Origin: Spirochaetales bacterium | Lineage (GTDB): Bacteria; Spirochaetota; Spirochaetia; DAHUYW01 | Reading direction: 5' to 3' | Length of the DNA stretch: 24,091 nt | Assembly (NCBI GenBank): GCA_027306915.1 | Contig: DAHUYW010000053.1 | Coordinates: 1 to 24,091 of the forward strand | Shown: positions 9,002 through 15,937 of the stretch, in pieces | Numbering within the stretch: the stretch's first letter is position 1 | How the letters are laid out: each line of letters begins with the position of its first letter | The notes under the pieces: generated by a model | The model's input: only the letters and a program-made list of their open reading frames with translations | Told to the model about the DNA's origin: nothing | Database searches by the model: none | Program-made: the position numbers and the translations under genes

Positions 9002-10897
9002 TTATCGCACCGCCGGCGGCGCGAAGAGCGCGTCGGCGGCCACCTCGACCATTGGAAGACCCTCCACATCCATATCCAACAAGGGAAGCTCGATCACCGG
9101 GAGCGAGAAGAGGCGGGCGATCTCCGCGAGGTGGCGCTGCTGCATCGCCCTGCGGCGGACAAAGTAGTCGTTCGTGCAGTACTCGGCCTTGAGGATCTGG
9201 TTTGCGACGACAAACTGCGTCGGGATGCCAGCCTCGCGAAGGTCGAGCATGGCCCGATAGGCTTCGACCACCGGAGTGGACTCCGGATACACGACGAAGG
9301 CGAAGACTGATCGCTCAGGGTCCTTCATCCGCTCGATGATCCGGTCGAAGCGCCCTTGGGTTTCCGACTTTGCCGCGGATCCCGCGGCGTTTGTGGTGAC
9401 CATCATTCCGACCTGATCGCTGTAATCGAAGGGAAGCTGGAGCAGCCGCAAGGTGTGGCCGGTCGGCGCGGTGTCGAATACCACGACCTCGTACTCCTCA
9501 TTCTCCACGTAGTGCATGAACTTGTCGAAGGCCGCCATCTCCTCGGTGCATGGGGATTCAAGCTCCTCGGCCACCGCAGTGAGCATATCCTCGGAGTACC
9601 GCGCGCGCGCGTCATCGAGGATCCGCCTCTTGTACTCTTCGACGACTCGTTTCTGGTCGATGATCGTCGCGAAGAGCCCCGGCACGCCGCGGACCGCCCT
9701 GATGGTCCCGTTCACATCCTGATGAAGCACCGCTCCGATATGCGAGGCTGGGTCGGTCGTCAGGAGGAGCGTTTTGTAGCCGGAGCGGGCAAGGTGCACA
9801 GCGGCGGCGCAGGAGACCGTGGTCTTGCCGACTCCTCCCTTTCCCGTGAAGAAGACCGCCTTTGTGCCCTCCCGCGGACGCATGAGCTCGAGAATCCGCT
9901 CTGGATCGGCAAACGCAAACTCAAGCGGATCGCTCGGTGCGCTCGGCTCGTTCTCGACCGTCATCGCAATTGGGGGAAGCCGGTAGGACCCCTGCGTGCC
10001 GTTCTCGGCGAAAAGGTCGCCAGCGATGCTCCGCAGGGCTTTCATCCCCTTGACCTCACCGTCACGCTGGAACATGCGCCGTTGTTTCCCAGGGAACACC
10101 TCACCGATCCGAGCGAGGTGTGCCTGCTGCGCCTGGAAGCGGCGGGCGAAGAACGGGTGCTCGCATACCTCTTTTGGAAGGATGCCGTTTACCACAAACT
10201 CGACGTTCGCGACGCCGATCGTGCGCAGCTCGTCCAGGGAGCGCTTGGTCTCGTAGATCGCGGTCTCCTCGGGGCGCAGGACAAAAACGAAGGTCGTCCG
10301 CTCGGGGTCGGCCAGCAGGCGGGTAGCCTCGTCGTACTTGCGCTTGTTCTCCTGGATCGAGGCCACCGGGCCGATGCAGGTGTTGCCTCCGCCCTTTGCG
10401 CTCTGCTCTATGTGCTTGCTCCAGTCTACGGGCAGCTCCAGGAGGCGGATGGTGTGGCCGGTAGGCGCCGTGTCGAAAACGACGACGTCGTAGCTGCCGG
10501 GCGCGCCGCTGTCCTCGGAGCCCTCACCCGCCATGAAATCGACGAACCTATCGAAGGCGGCGATCTCCGTTGTGCAGGGCGAGTTGAACTGCTCTTCGAG
10601 CACCTTGATGACGTCTACCGGCATGACCGAGCGCATCGGAGCGAGGATTCTCTCGCGGTACTCCTCGGTCGCCCTGTCGGGATCGATCTCCATTCCCCAG
10701 AGGTTCGCGACTCCGAGGGAGGTTACGCGGTGCCCGATCGTGCGCTCGAAGACGTCGGCGAGGTTCGAGGCCGGGTCGGTCGTGACGATGAGCGTTTTCA
10801 GGCCCTGCTCCGCGTAGCGGACGGCGCTCGCGCACGCCATCGTGGTCTTTCCGACCCCGCCCTTTCCGGAGAAAAAAAAGAACTGTGTCTTTGCCAT
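9002..10897 (-). CDS. arsA: ArsA, arsenite/antimonite-stimulated efflux ATPase
   Basis: 631 residues in two homologous halves, the usual ArsA size. Each half has a P-loop GKGGVGKTT (starting near residues 11 and 352), the TTDPAS switch and the DTAPTGHT signature. The three cysteines that form the metalloid site in E. coli ArsA are matched by C108 (NSPCTTE), C174 (GNTCIGP) and C450 (ESPCTEE). ArsA is a soluble ATPase that docks on an arsenite permease and receives As(III) or Sb(III) from ArsD. The gene starts 4 bases after arsD stops, so the two form an operon. No arsB or acr3 follows directly; the permease at 13850-14809 is the only candidate partner here. All key residues are intact, so the protein is probably functional. 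Confidence 0.96.
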   Translation of the reverse strand: MAKTQFFFFSGKGGVGKTTMACASAVRYAEQGLKTLIVTTDPASNLADVFERTIGHRVTSLGVANLWGMEIDPDRATEEYRERILAPMRSVMPVDVIKVLEEQFNSPCTTEIAAFDRFVDFMAGEGSEDSGAPGSYDVVVFDTAPTGHTIRLLELPVDWSKHIEQSAKGGGNTCIGPVASIQENKRKYDEATRLLADPERTTFVFVLRPEETAIYETKRSLDELRTIGVANVEFVVNGILPKEVCEHPFFARRFQAQQAHLARIGEVFPGKQRRMFQRDGEVKGMKALRSIAGDLFAENGTQGSYRLPPIAMTVENEPSAPSDPLEFAFADPERILELMRPREGTKAVFFTGKGGVGKTTVSCAAAVHLARSGYKTLLLTTDPASHIGAVLHQDVNGTIRAVRGVPGLFATIIDQKRVVEEYKRRILDDARARYSEDMLTAVAEELESPCTEEMAAFDKFMHYVENEEYEVVVFDTAPTGHTLRLLQLPFDYSDQVGMMVTTNAAGSAAKSETQGRFDRIIERMKDPERSVFAFVVYPESTPVVEAYRAMLDLREAGIPTQFVVANQILKAEYCTNDYFVRRRAMQQRHLAEIARLFSLPVIELPLLDMDVEGLPMVEVAADALFAPPAVR

Positions 10898-10901
10898 CCC
10901 G

Positions 10902-11252
10902 CTATTCCGCCACGCCTACGCTGATGAGCTGCACAAGCTCGTCGTACGAGGGATAGGCTCCCTTCTTTACGACCTGCCCGTTGACCGTCGTCACGGGAAG
11001 GACCTGGACGCCATGCTCCTTCAGGAGAGCGAATACCGAGGGGTTCTGCATGAACTTCGGCCCCTGCTGGCTCAAAAGGTAGCGCTCGACCCGTGCCTGC
11101 TCGCCCCGCTCTTTGCGCAGCCGCAGGAGAGCCTCGTTGATGTCGAGAAGCGCAGGGTCGATGGTCGGCCCGCACAACCCGGTCGGACAACACATCGGCG
11201 GGTCGAAGATCTCTATTGTGATTGCGGCGAAGCTCCCGTTTCGCTCAGCCAT
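10902..11252 (-). CDS. arsD: ArsD, arsenite metallochaperone
   Basis: 116 residues with the ArsD hallmark FDPPMCCPTGLCGP. C21, C22 and C27 correspond to Cys12, Cys13 and Cys18 of E. coli ArsD, which pass As(III) to ArsA. The second half (YLLSQQGPKFMQNPSV, then LPVTTVNGQVVKKGAYPS) fits the thioredoxin-like ArsD fold. The C-terminal cysteine pairs present in some ArsD proteins are absent. The ATG at 11250-11252 is chosen because AAGGAG lies 8 bases upstream; a longer frame up to 11318 would run through the promoter region. It is the first gene of an arsD-arsA operon, divergent from the OsmC gene at 11407 across a 154-bp gap containing the palindrome at 11323-11337. Confidence 0.95.
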   Translation of the reverse strand: MAERNGSFAAITIEIFDPPMCCPTGLCGPTIDPALLDINEALLRLRKERGEQARVERYLLSQQGPKFMQNPSVFALLKEHGVQVLPVTTVNGQVVKKGAYPSYDELVQLISVGVAE

Positions 11253-11305
11253 CTTGGCTACTCCTTCGCCGTCGAAGCGTTTTGCCGGAAAGTCGCGCAA
11301 CGGCG

Positions 11306-11337
11306 TTGACTCACGCAATAGGTTAGCTATATGCTAA
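11306..11337 (+). promoter_or_regulatory. Promoter/operator between arsD and osmC
   Basis: TTGACT (11306-11311) is followed after 16 bp by TATATG (11328-11333). A perfect inverted repeat TTAGC-TATAT-GCTAA (11323-11337) covers the -10 region. It resembles TTGGC-TATATT-GCCAA at the other sites in arm spacing and position. Because it lies between divergent genes, it could also control arsD-arsA; no equally good minus-strand promoter was found. Confidence 0.65.
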
Positions 11338-11406
11338 TATGCGCATTGAGGCATACATAGTACTTCAGCCCGCCATGATGGTCAAGCGAAAAAGAGGGAC
11401 AAGCGC

Positions 11407-11817
11407 ATGGGCACACCGGAGTATCACGTGCATCTGTCGCGTCAATTCGACGCGGTTCGAGCGGTTTCGACGGTCCGAGATTTCTCGCTTACGCTGGGCG
11501 TTCATCGCGGCGATTCCGCCGCTGGATTCAACGCGGTAGAGACTCTTTTGTCCGCGGTGGGCGCTTGTGTGACGACGAGCCTTGGCATGGTCGCGGAAAT
11601 GAGCCGGGTGCAGCTCAGCGAGGTCGAAGTGGACGTTGCGGGGACACGGCAAGACAGGCCGCCGATCCTTACCGCCGTACGCTTCGTGGTCGCGGTACGC
11701 ACAGACGCGTCCGACGAAAAGCTCTTGCGGCTCTTGTCGCTTGCGGAGCGAAACAGTACCGTCGTCTCGACGTTACGTCTGGCCATACCCGTAACCGGCA
11801 AAATCGTGCGGAAATGA
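11407..11817 (+). CDS. OsmC/Ohr family protein lacking the second cysteine
   Basis: 136 residues of the OsmC family, small cytoplasmic thiol-dependent peroxidases. The first active-site cysteine is C54 in AVGACVTTSLG, preceded by FNAVETLLSA, which matches the family NPVELLLAALGAC pattern. The second cysteine, normally in AExxCPV, is replaced by S117 (AERNSTVV). A single-cysteine OsmC protein cannot form the usual intramolecular disulfide, so peroxidase activity by the standard cycle is unlikely; a thiol-binding or metalloid-sensing role is possible but unproven. GAGGGA lies before the ATG. It is read from the promoter at 11306, divergent from arsD-arsA. A second OsmC with both cysteines lies at 22988-23428. 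Confidence 0.85.
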   Translation: MGTPEYHVHLSRQFDAVRAVSTVRDFSLTLGVHRGDSAAGFNAVETLLSAVGACVTTSLGMVAEMSRVQLSEVEVDVAGTRQDRPPILTAVRFVVAVRTDASDEKLLRLLSLAERNSTVVSTLRLAIPVTGKIVRK

Positions 11818-11875
11818 AGAGAGGCCTGGGGGGCCGCGGCGAGAGTCACCGGCGAAGCGCGGCGGCAAGTCTTGC

Positions 11876-11908
11876 TTGACGGTATGCCCTTCTTGGCATA
11901 TATTGTCA
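11876..11908 (+). promoter_or_regulatory. Promoter of the ArsR-AhpD-FmdB operon
   Basis: TTGACG (11876-11881), a 17-bp spacer and TATATT (11899-11904). The -10 region lies in TTGGCATATATTGTCAG, where the left arm TTGGC is intact and the right arm is degenerate. The arrangement matches the other sites and suggests autoregulation of the ArsR encoded just downstream, probably with weaker binding. Confidence 0.6.
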
Positions 11909-11956
11909 GCCGTCGAGGGCAGATCATGAAATCGATCCTTTTCAAGGAGGGGCGGA

Positions 11957-12370
11957 GTGCTTCGGGAAGTTGAGATTCTCAAGTCGCTCTCGGACGAGCC
12001 CCGCTTGCGAATGGCGCGGATGCTTGCGGAAACCGCACAGCCCCTGTGCGTCTGTGAGCTGGTGAACGCTCTGAACATGCCCCAGTACGTGGTTTCCAAG
12101 CACCTTGCGATCCTACGCGGCGCCGGGCTGCTTGAGGTTGAACGGCGGGGAACCTGGGCCTACTATTCCGCCCGCCGCGACGACAAAGAAGTGGGGCCGT
12201 GGCTTGAGTTCGTGCGGGAGGCCTGTGCAGGGAAGGTGTATGAGGAGGACGCGAAGCGACTGTGTGCGCGACTTACCCTTCGGGCGGGAGAGCGATGTGT
12301 CGTCGGATTCGTCGGCGAGGAGCAGTTCGTCAAGTTGGTGCGCAGTCGCAAGAAAGGAATTCCAGCATGA
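11957..12370 (+). CDS. arsR: ArsR-family repressor 1 (Cys-X-Cys sensor)
   Basis: 137 residues. A winged helix-turn-helix core spans about 1-90: LKSLSDEPRLRMARML, then CVCELVNAL, then the recognition helix region QYVVSKHLAILRGAGLLEVERRG and wing YYSARR. C31 and C33 in LCVCEL are the As(III)/Sb(III)-binding pair of classical ArsR proteins; binding releases DNA. The C-terminal 45 residues are longer than in minimal ArsR and carry three more cysteines (in REACAGK, RLCARL and ERCVVG), which could extend the ligand site. The GTG at 11957 is supported by AAGGAGG with 6-base spacing. The stop overlaps the next ATG (ATGA), so the repressor and the AhpD-like protein are translationally coupled. Likely target: the palindromic promoters of this island. 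Confidence 0.92.
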   Translation: MLREVEILKSLSDEPRLRMARMLAETAQPLCVCELVNALNMPQYVVSKHLAILRGAGLLEVERRGTWAYYSARRDDKEVGPWLEFVREACAGKVYEEDAKRLCARLTLRAGERCVVGFVGEEQFVKLVRSRKKGIPA

Positions 12371-12654
12371 GCGCTATTCCGTATTTGGACGAGCGAACGC
12401 GCGAGCTCGTTGGATTGGGGGCAGCCGTTGCCTCGAACTGCCTGCCGTGCGTGCGCTTCCATCTGTCGCAGGCCTCGAAGGCTGGTTGTTCGCCGGAGGA
12501 GATCAGCGAGGCGGCGGAGATAGCGGAGATGGTCAAGAAGAGGCCTTCCGCTGACATGACGCGACTGGTCGCGGATCTGGTGGCTCGAGAGCGTGAACGG
12601 GTCACGCCAGGAAACGAATCGATGGAGGAGAAGAGTAGAGATGCCAACCTATGA
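12367..12654 (+). CDS. AhpD-like (carboxymuconolactone decarboxylase family) small protein 1
   Basis: 95 residues. The AhpD active-site pattern E-x11-C-x2-C-x3-H is complete: E13, C25, C28 and H32 in ELVGLGAAVASNCLPCVRFH. AhpD-type proteins are helical thiol-disulfide enzymes; in mycobacteria AhpD links lipoylated proteins to peroxiredoxin. The body is short, about one CMD domain. AAAGGA lies upstream, and the start overlaps the ArsR stop. Its place between an ArsR and an FmdB protein suggests a role in handling oxidised or metalloid-bound thiols. A second AhpD-like protein is encoded at 14799-15149. Confidence 0.85.
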   Translation: MSAIPYLDERTRELVGLGAAVASNCLPCVRFHLSQASKAGCSPEEISEAAEIAEMVKKRPSADMTRLVADLVARERERVTPGNESMEEKSRDANL

Positions 12655-12871
12655 GTTTCGATGCAAGGAGTGCGACAACTACTTCGAGGTGGTAACGTCG
12701 ATGGCCGAAAAAGCGCGCAGAGAGCTCGAACATGAGATAGTCTGTGAGCGCTGCGGTGGCAATGACGTCGAGCAGGTCTTCGGCGGGTTCTCAATCTTGT
12801 CGGGTATGTCAGTCAAGGGAAGCGCAGCCGATGGAGGCTGCTGTGGCGGAGGAACGTGCGGCTGCGGCTGA
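12641..12871 (+). CDS. FmdB-family zinc-ribbon protein with cysteine-rich tail
   Basis: 76 residues. It starts MPTYEFRCKECDNYFEV, the standard FmdB opening, with a zinc ribbon formed by C8, C11 and the later pair in CERCGG. The end is a Gly/Cys tail with CC and TCGCG, common in this family, which could bind a metal ion. The function of FmdB proteins is not settled; some are annotated as regulatory. The gene overlaps the 3' end of the AhpD-like gene by 14 bases, with GGAGGAG upstream, so it belongs to the ArsR-AhpD operon. It ends convergently with the second ArsR gene, 123 bp away. Confidence 0.85.
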   Translation: MPTYEFRCKECDNYFEVVTSMAEKARRELEHEIVCERCGGNDVEQVFGGFSILSGMSVKGSAADGGCCGGGTCGCG

Positions 12872-12976
12872 TCCATCGGAGGAGAACGCTTCGCTCTTGC
12901 CAGTCACAACCGCAACGTGCGTCGCAGGCAGTCAGGTGCGGTGATCGTCCTGAACCTCAGAAGCGCGCCGGCAGGA

Positions 12977-12991
12977 AGCCGCCGCGCGGCT
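12977..12991. terminator. Short GC hairpin near convergent gene ends
   Basis: AGCCGC and GCGGCT form a perfect 6-bp stem around a 3-base loop, just past the stop of the minus-strand ArsR and downstream of the FmdB operon. No T-tract follows. Its location suits a stop for both transcripts, but the evidence is weak. Confidence 0.25.
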
Positions 12992-12994
12992 GGA

Positions 12995-13342
12995 TCACGA
13001 CCGAGCCCGAGAGCTTGCCTTTCCCAAAGCTTTCTGGTGTTTCTCGAGTCTGTTGCGCACCACCCGCTCCACCCCTTCGGTCACGGTCTTGTAGCAGTCG
13101 CAGGTAACTCGGTAGTACACGGAGGTGCCCTGCTTGCGATCCTCTTCGATGACGCCGGCGGCCTTGAGGATTGAGAGGTGCTTCGAGACCGTCGAGGTGT
13201 CGGCGCCCACCATCTCCGTCAGCTCGCACACGCAGTAGGGCTTCTCTTCGAGCTTCTCGACCATGAAAAGCCGGCTAGGATGGGCGAGCGCCTTCAATAC
13301 CTCGGCGCGCGATTGGCTTCGCAGTTTTTCGTTTTCGGTCAT
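12995..13342 (-). CDS. ArsR-family repressor 2 (CVC sensor plus CDC motif)
   Basis: 115 residues. The winged-helix core includes LKALAHPSRLFMVEKL, YCVCELTEMVGAD, the recognition helix STVSKHLSILKAAGVI and the wing QGTSVYYRV. C37-x-C39 lies in the classical ArsR metalloid helix. A second pair, C81-x-C83 (VTCDCYK), sits after the wing and could give a second site, as in Cys-rich ArsR/SmtB sensors. The ATG at 13340-13342 is chosen over the longer upstream frame because AAGGAG precedes it and its promoter lies at 13353-13387. The transcript start would fall almost at the ribosome site. It lies at the end of the minus-strand NifX/permease cluster and has its own promoter, so it can be expressed separately. 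Confidence 0.92.
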   Translation of the reverse strand: MTENEKLRSQSRAEVLKALAHPSRLFMVEKLEEKPYCVCELTEMVGADTSTVSKHLSILKAAGVIEEDRKQGTSVYYRVTCDCYKTVTEGVERVVRNRLEKHQKALGKASSRARS

Positions 13343-13352
13343 TTTCGGCTCC

Positions 13353-13387
13353 TTGGCGAATTTACCAATAAGTTGTGAACCTGTCAA
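13353..13387 (-). promoter_or_regulatory. Promoter/operator of ArsR 2
   Basis: On the minus strand TTGACA (13382-13387) is followed after 17 bp by TAAATT (13359-13364). The -10 box lies inside TTGG-N8-CCAA (13353-13368), one mismatch away from the TTGGC-N6-GCCAA arms of the other sites. This suggests autoregulation or cross-regulation by the two ArsR proteins. Confidence 0.65.
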
Positions 13388-13415
13388 GAGCGGCGGTCGG
13401 GCTCTGCGTGCGCTT

Positions 13416-13823
13416 CTAATGCAGGCGCTCGGTATGATCGGTGAGCGTTCCGGCAAGATAGGCCGCGACGGCCTCTTCGATCTTATCGACGTCGGTGATG
13501 ATCGGAGTGATCCCCGCCTGCTTCAAGCTCTCGTATGCCCCCGCCCCCATCCCTCCGGCAAGGAGCACGCTGCAATCGGTAATAGCCGACGCCATCCGAC
13601 CGTGACGTTCCCGAGACTCCGAGTCGAAGCCGTGGCCCAAAGCGCCTCCGGCGTGATGCTCGTGCTCGTGAACCTGTCCGGCAAACTGCGGGTGGCCCGC
13701 CTTGTCCCGCCGTTCCCGCTTGACCGTCGCTCCGTTATCGACCGTTACGACCAGATAGTACGGCGCCCTGCCGAAATGACGGCTGATCGTCTCTCCGTCA
13801 TCAGTAACTATAGCGATTTTCAT
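13416..13823 (-). CDS. NifX/NifB-C family (Fe-Mo cofactor-binding type) protein with His-rich insert
   Basis: 135 residues of the dinitrogenase iron-molybdenum cofactor domain family (PF02579 type). It starts MKIAIVTDDGETISRHFGRA with the usual strand and the conserved H-F-G-R-A, and ends with a LLAGGMGAGAYESLKQAGI segment. A histidine-rich insert, HEHEHHAGGALGHG, near residues 53-66 could bind metal. Members without nitrogenase context are thought to carry iron-sulfur or metal clusters, but their roles are unknown. GGAGG lies 7 bases before the ATG at 13821-13823. It is the last gene of a minus-strand operon with the permease 26 bp upstream. Confidence 0.82.
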   Translation of the reverse strand: MKIAIVTDDGETISRHFGRAPYYLVVTVDNGATVKRERRDKAGHPQFAGQVHEHEHHAGGALGHGFDSESRERHGRMASAITDCSVLLAGGMGAGAYESLKQAGITPIITDVDKIEEAVAAYLAGTLTDHTERLH

Positions 13824-13849
13824 TGAAACCTCCATGAGCCAATTTGCTG

Positions 13850-14809
13850 TCAGGCTCCGGCGACCTTGCGGGGTTCGCCGAAGTACATCCGCAGCCATCC
13901 CGCAAGCTTCAGATAGGATACCAACAGAACGATCTGAAAGATAGGCATCGTCGCGGCCGGCACCGCAACGAGCGGCGAGAAGGCCATGGTCGCGATGGCG
14001 ATGGCCGTTCCGTTGTTCTTGCCGGTGCTCGAAAAGACGACTGCCATGTTGTCGCGATAGGTCAGCCCGAGGCGCTTGTTGATCCAGGTGGCGACTGCCA
14101 GGGTTATCGCCATGAAGAGCGCGTTCGGCACCAGCAGCAGAAGCACGGTCCGCCACTTGTCGATGATCATCGTTGCTTTCGATAGAAAGATCAGAAAGAC
14201 GATAGCGTACATGGCAATAAGCGAAAGCGCCGGGAAGATCGGTTGAAGCTTCTGAAAGCGACCTTCGCCCAGCAATCGCACGAGCACGATCCGCGTGAGA
14301 TAGCCCAGCATCATCGGTGCGATGAGCACGGTGAGGATGGTGACGAGCATGTCTCGCATCGGCACCGTCACGTGGTAATTCGCCGCAAAGAGCTCCATCC
14401 ACAACGGGACCGCGACGATGGCAAGCACGAAGCTCAAGGCGACGTTCACGGTGGCAAGCTCGAGATTCCCTTCGGAGAGGCCGGTGTAGCCAATGCTCAT
14501 GCTCGAGCAGGGCACAACCATGACCAGGAGAAAGCCGAGCGCGAGGAGCGGCTCTCCAAGGAAGGTCCTTGCGAGCACCCAGCCTAGAAGCGGCGCCCAC
14601 ACGAAGTTAAAGCCGACTGTGAGCAGAAGGCTCCTGACGTTTCTACCCGCCTTGAGGAGCGCTTCAAGCTTGAGATTTATCATCATCGGATAGACTATGA
14701 AGAATACCGCAATGAGCGTCAGGGTACTGACGAGACCGCTCTTCGCGCCTATCCAGCCCGCACTCGGGTGCCCGATCAAGAGGCCCAGCGCCGTCGTCTC
14801 ATGCCGCAT
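13850..14809 (-). CDS. ACR3/bile-acid:sodium symporter family permease, possible arsenite exporter
   Basis: 319 residues with about ten hydrophobic segments, typical of the BASS/ACR3 superfamily of inner-membrane carriers. The conserved cysteine region VMVVPCSSMSIGYTGLS (C101) matches the ACR3 position of the essential cysteine. In ACR3 a later segment reads NNFELA, with an essential glutamate; here the equivalent is STGKNNGTAIAIA, without the glutamate. It may therefore be an ACR3-like variant or another anion carrier. The gene overlaps the upstream AhpD-like gene by 11 bases. In this context it is the only candidate channel for ArsA, but that pairing is inferred. Confidence 0.75.
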   Translation of the reverse strand: MRHETTALGLLIGHPSAGWIGAKSGLVSTLTLIAVFFIVYPMMINLKLEALLKAGRNVRSLLLTVGFNFVWAPLLGWVLARTFLGEPLLALGFLLVMVVPCSSMSIGYTGLSEGNLELATVNVALSFVLAIVAVPLWMELFAANYHVTVPMRDMLVTILTVLIAPMMLGYLTRIVLVRLLGEGRFQKLQPIFPALSLIAMYAIVFLIFLSKATMIIDKWRTVLLLLVPNALFMAITLAVATWINKRLGLTYRDNMAVVFSSTGKNNGTAIAIATMAFSPLVAVPAATMPIFQIVLLVSYLKLAGWLRMYFGEPRKVAGA

Positions 14810-15149
14810 TGAAGTCGTCGGCCGCCCGCAGAAGCGGCGTCAGGTACATAAGGGCCGGGCCCCCGTGCATCACCACCGCCATGAACCCTGCGGAGACGAT
14901 CTGTTCCCGCGTGGCTCCCGCCTCCACCGCGTTGTTCACGTGGAAGGCGATGCACCATTCGCACTGCGCCGCGACCGAAAGCCCTACGTTTATCAATTCC
15001 TTCGTCTTCACATCGAGCCCTTCGCCGTCGCTTGCCTTCTGCAAGAAATTCAGAAACGCTCCCGTTTCACTCGGGAACTCCTTGGTCAGTTTCCCTACAA
15101 GGTCATGAACCTCATCGAGTCGTTCGCTCATTTTCGTGTCGGTGATCAT
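14799..15149 (-). CDS. AhpD-like (carboxymuconolactone decarboxylase family) protein 2
   Basis: 116 residues. The motif E-x11-C-x2-C-x3-H is complete: E51, C63, C66 and H70 in ELINVGLSVAAQCEWCIAFH. The following helix pair (VEAGATREQIVSAGFMAV) and the end MYLTPLLRAADDF fit the AhpD-like CMD fold. It is a predicted cytoplasmic thiol-disulfide protein. The ATG at 15147-15149 is chosen for its GGAGG ribosome site; an open frame continues upstream but lacks one. It overlaps the permease start by 11 bases, so the two are probably translationally coupled. Its larger N-terminal part distinguishes it from the AhpD-like protein at 12367. Confidence 0.85.
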   Translation of the reverse strand: MITDTKMSERLDEVHDLVGKLTKEFPSETGAFLNFLQKASDGEGLDVKTKELINVGLSVAAQCEWCIAFHVNNAVEAGATREQIVSAGFMAVVMHGGPALMYLTPLLRAADDFNAA

Positions 15150-15225
15150 ATGCTGCCTCCATTCCAAGATTTCTTGTTCGTCGGTGATGGGTCGCTGCTC
15201 GCCGCGGCTTGTCCCTCGCCGCCCC

Positions 15226-15555
15226 CTACGCAAGGCGCTTCAAGCGACCCTGCTGCGCCGCTTCAACGAGCTCCAAAACCGACCCACTCTCCGCGGAGAG
15301 GACCATGATCCCCGCCGCGGCGAGTCGGTCGCGCGTTTTTGTCGAGAGCGTCCCGGTGACAAGCGCTCCTGCGCCCACTCTAGTCAGCCACGCCACTCGC
15401 GCGCTGCCCTTCGGGTCTCCTCCGGGTGCTTCGTCGGCAGCCCATGATTCGAATCTCCCCTCATCGTTCACCAGCACAAGCTGCCGACTCTCCTCGAAGT
15501 TCGGGTCCAGCCATGCCCCCAGACCCGCTCCCTTTGCAGTAACCGCGATCTTCAT
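15226..15555 (-). CDS. NifX/NifB-C family protein, short form
   Basis: 109 residues of the same PF02579-type fold as the protein at 13416-13823: start MKIAVTAKGAGLGAWLDPNF, strand LVLVNDEG, and a later GAGALVTGTLSTKTRDRLAAAGI segment. The conserved H-F-G-R of the longer copy is replaced by NFEESR, and there is no His-rich insert. The pair may form a heteromeric cluster-binding protein; that is inference. It starts 17 bases after the HdrA-N-like gene stops and is 76 bp upstream of the AhpD-like gene, in the same minus-strand operon. No nif genes are seen, so a nitrogenase role is unlikely. Confidence 0.82.
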   Translation of the reverse strand: MKIAVTAKGAGLGAWLDPNFEESRQLVLVNDEGRFESWAADEAPGGDPKGSARVAWLTRVGAGALVTGTLSTKTRDRLAAAGIMVLSAESGSVLELVEAAQQGRLKRLA

Positions 15556-15572
15556 GGTTGCCTCTACCGATC

Positions 15573-15935
15573 TTACGAGCCTTGCGGTCCGAGCGAGCCT
15601 TTTATGGCATCGACCGCCTGAGCCGTGTCCATGTTTCGGATCTCAACTCCGTGGAAATGCTCCTTGCTGAATCCCGATTCCGCAAACGCGTCGCGGAACA
15701 TCTTCGTCTGCATCGTCGGATCGCATGCCGCCACGTAGAGCTCGTCGGTCGACTCCCCTTTCAGGAGGGTCGACAGGAAGCGATCCCCGTCGGTGGCGCA
15801 CAGCTGCGGATGGATTGCGATGTAGTCGACGAGCTTCTCGCGCCGGACGGCGTTCCCTACGTCGAAGATGTTCATCTTCTGGAATGACGGGAAGTTGCCC
15901 TGACAGACACATAAAAGCAGTCCCTTGTTGGCCAT
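15573..15935 (-). CDS. HdrA N-terminal-like small cysteine protein
   Basis: 120 residues. The layout resembles the N-terminal domain of heterodisulfide reductase subunit A: LLLCVCQGNF near the start (C9, C11), a middle cysteine C46 (HPQLCATDG) and LYVAACDPTMQTKMFRDAF (C71), comparable to the VVAACSP-type motif of HdrA. The flavin domains of HdrA are absent, so this is a stand-alone module. Four cysteines could hold an Fe-S cluster. The ATG at 15933-15935 has GGAGGA 8 bases upstream; the GTG at 15941 is too close to that site. It starts 2 bases after the ferredoxin stop, so the two probably act together in electron transfer. The precise function is unknown. Confidence 0.7.
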   Translation of the reverse strand: MANKGLLLCVCQGNFPSFQKMNIFDVGNAVRREKLVDYIAIHPQLCATDGDRFLSTLLKGESTDELYVAACDPTMQTKMFRDAFAESGFSKEHFHGVEIRNMDTAQAVDAIKGSLGPQGS

Positions 15936-15937
15936 CT

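Noticed and set aside
9356..10924. 522-codon open frame on the plus strand opposite arsA
   Set aside because: It is the antisense shadow of a clear ArsA gene in GC-rich DNA; it has no family features and no ribosome site.
13416..15555. Nitrogen fixation locus because of two NifX-like proteins
   Set aside because: No nifHDK, nifB, nifE or nifN genes are present; this domain is common outside nitrogenase loci.
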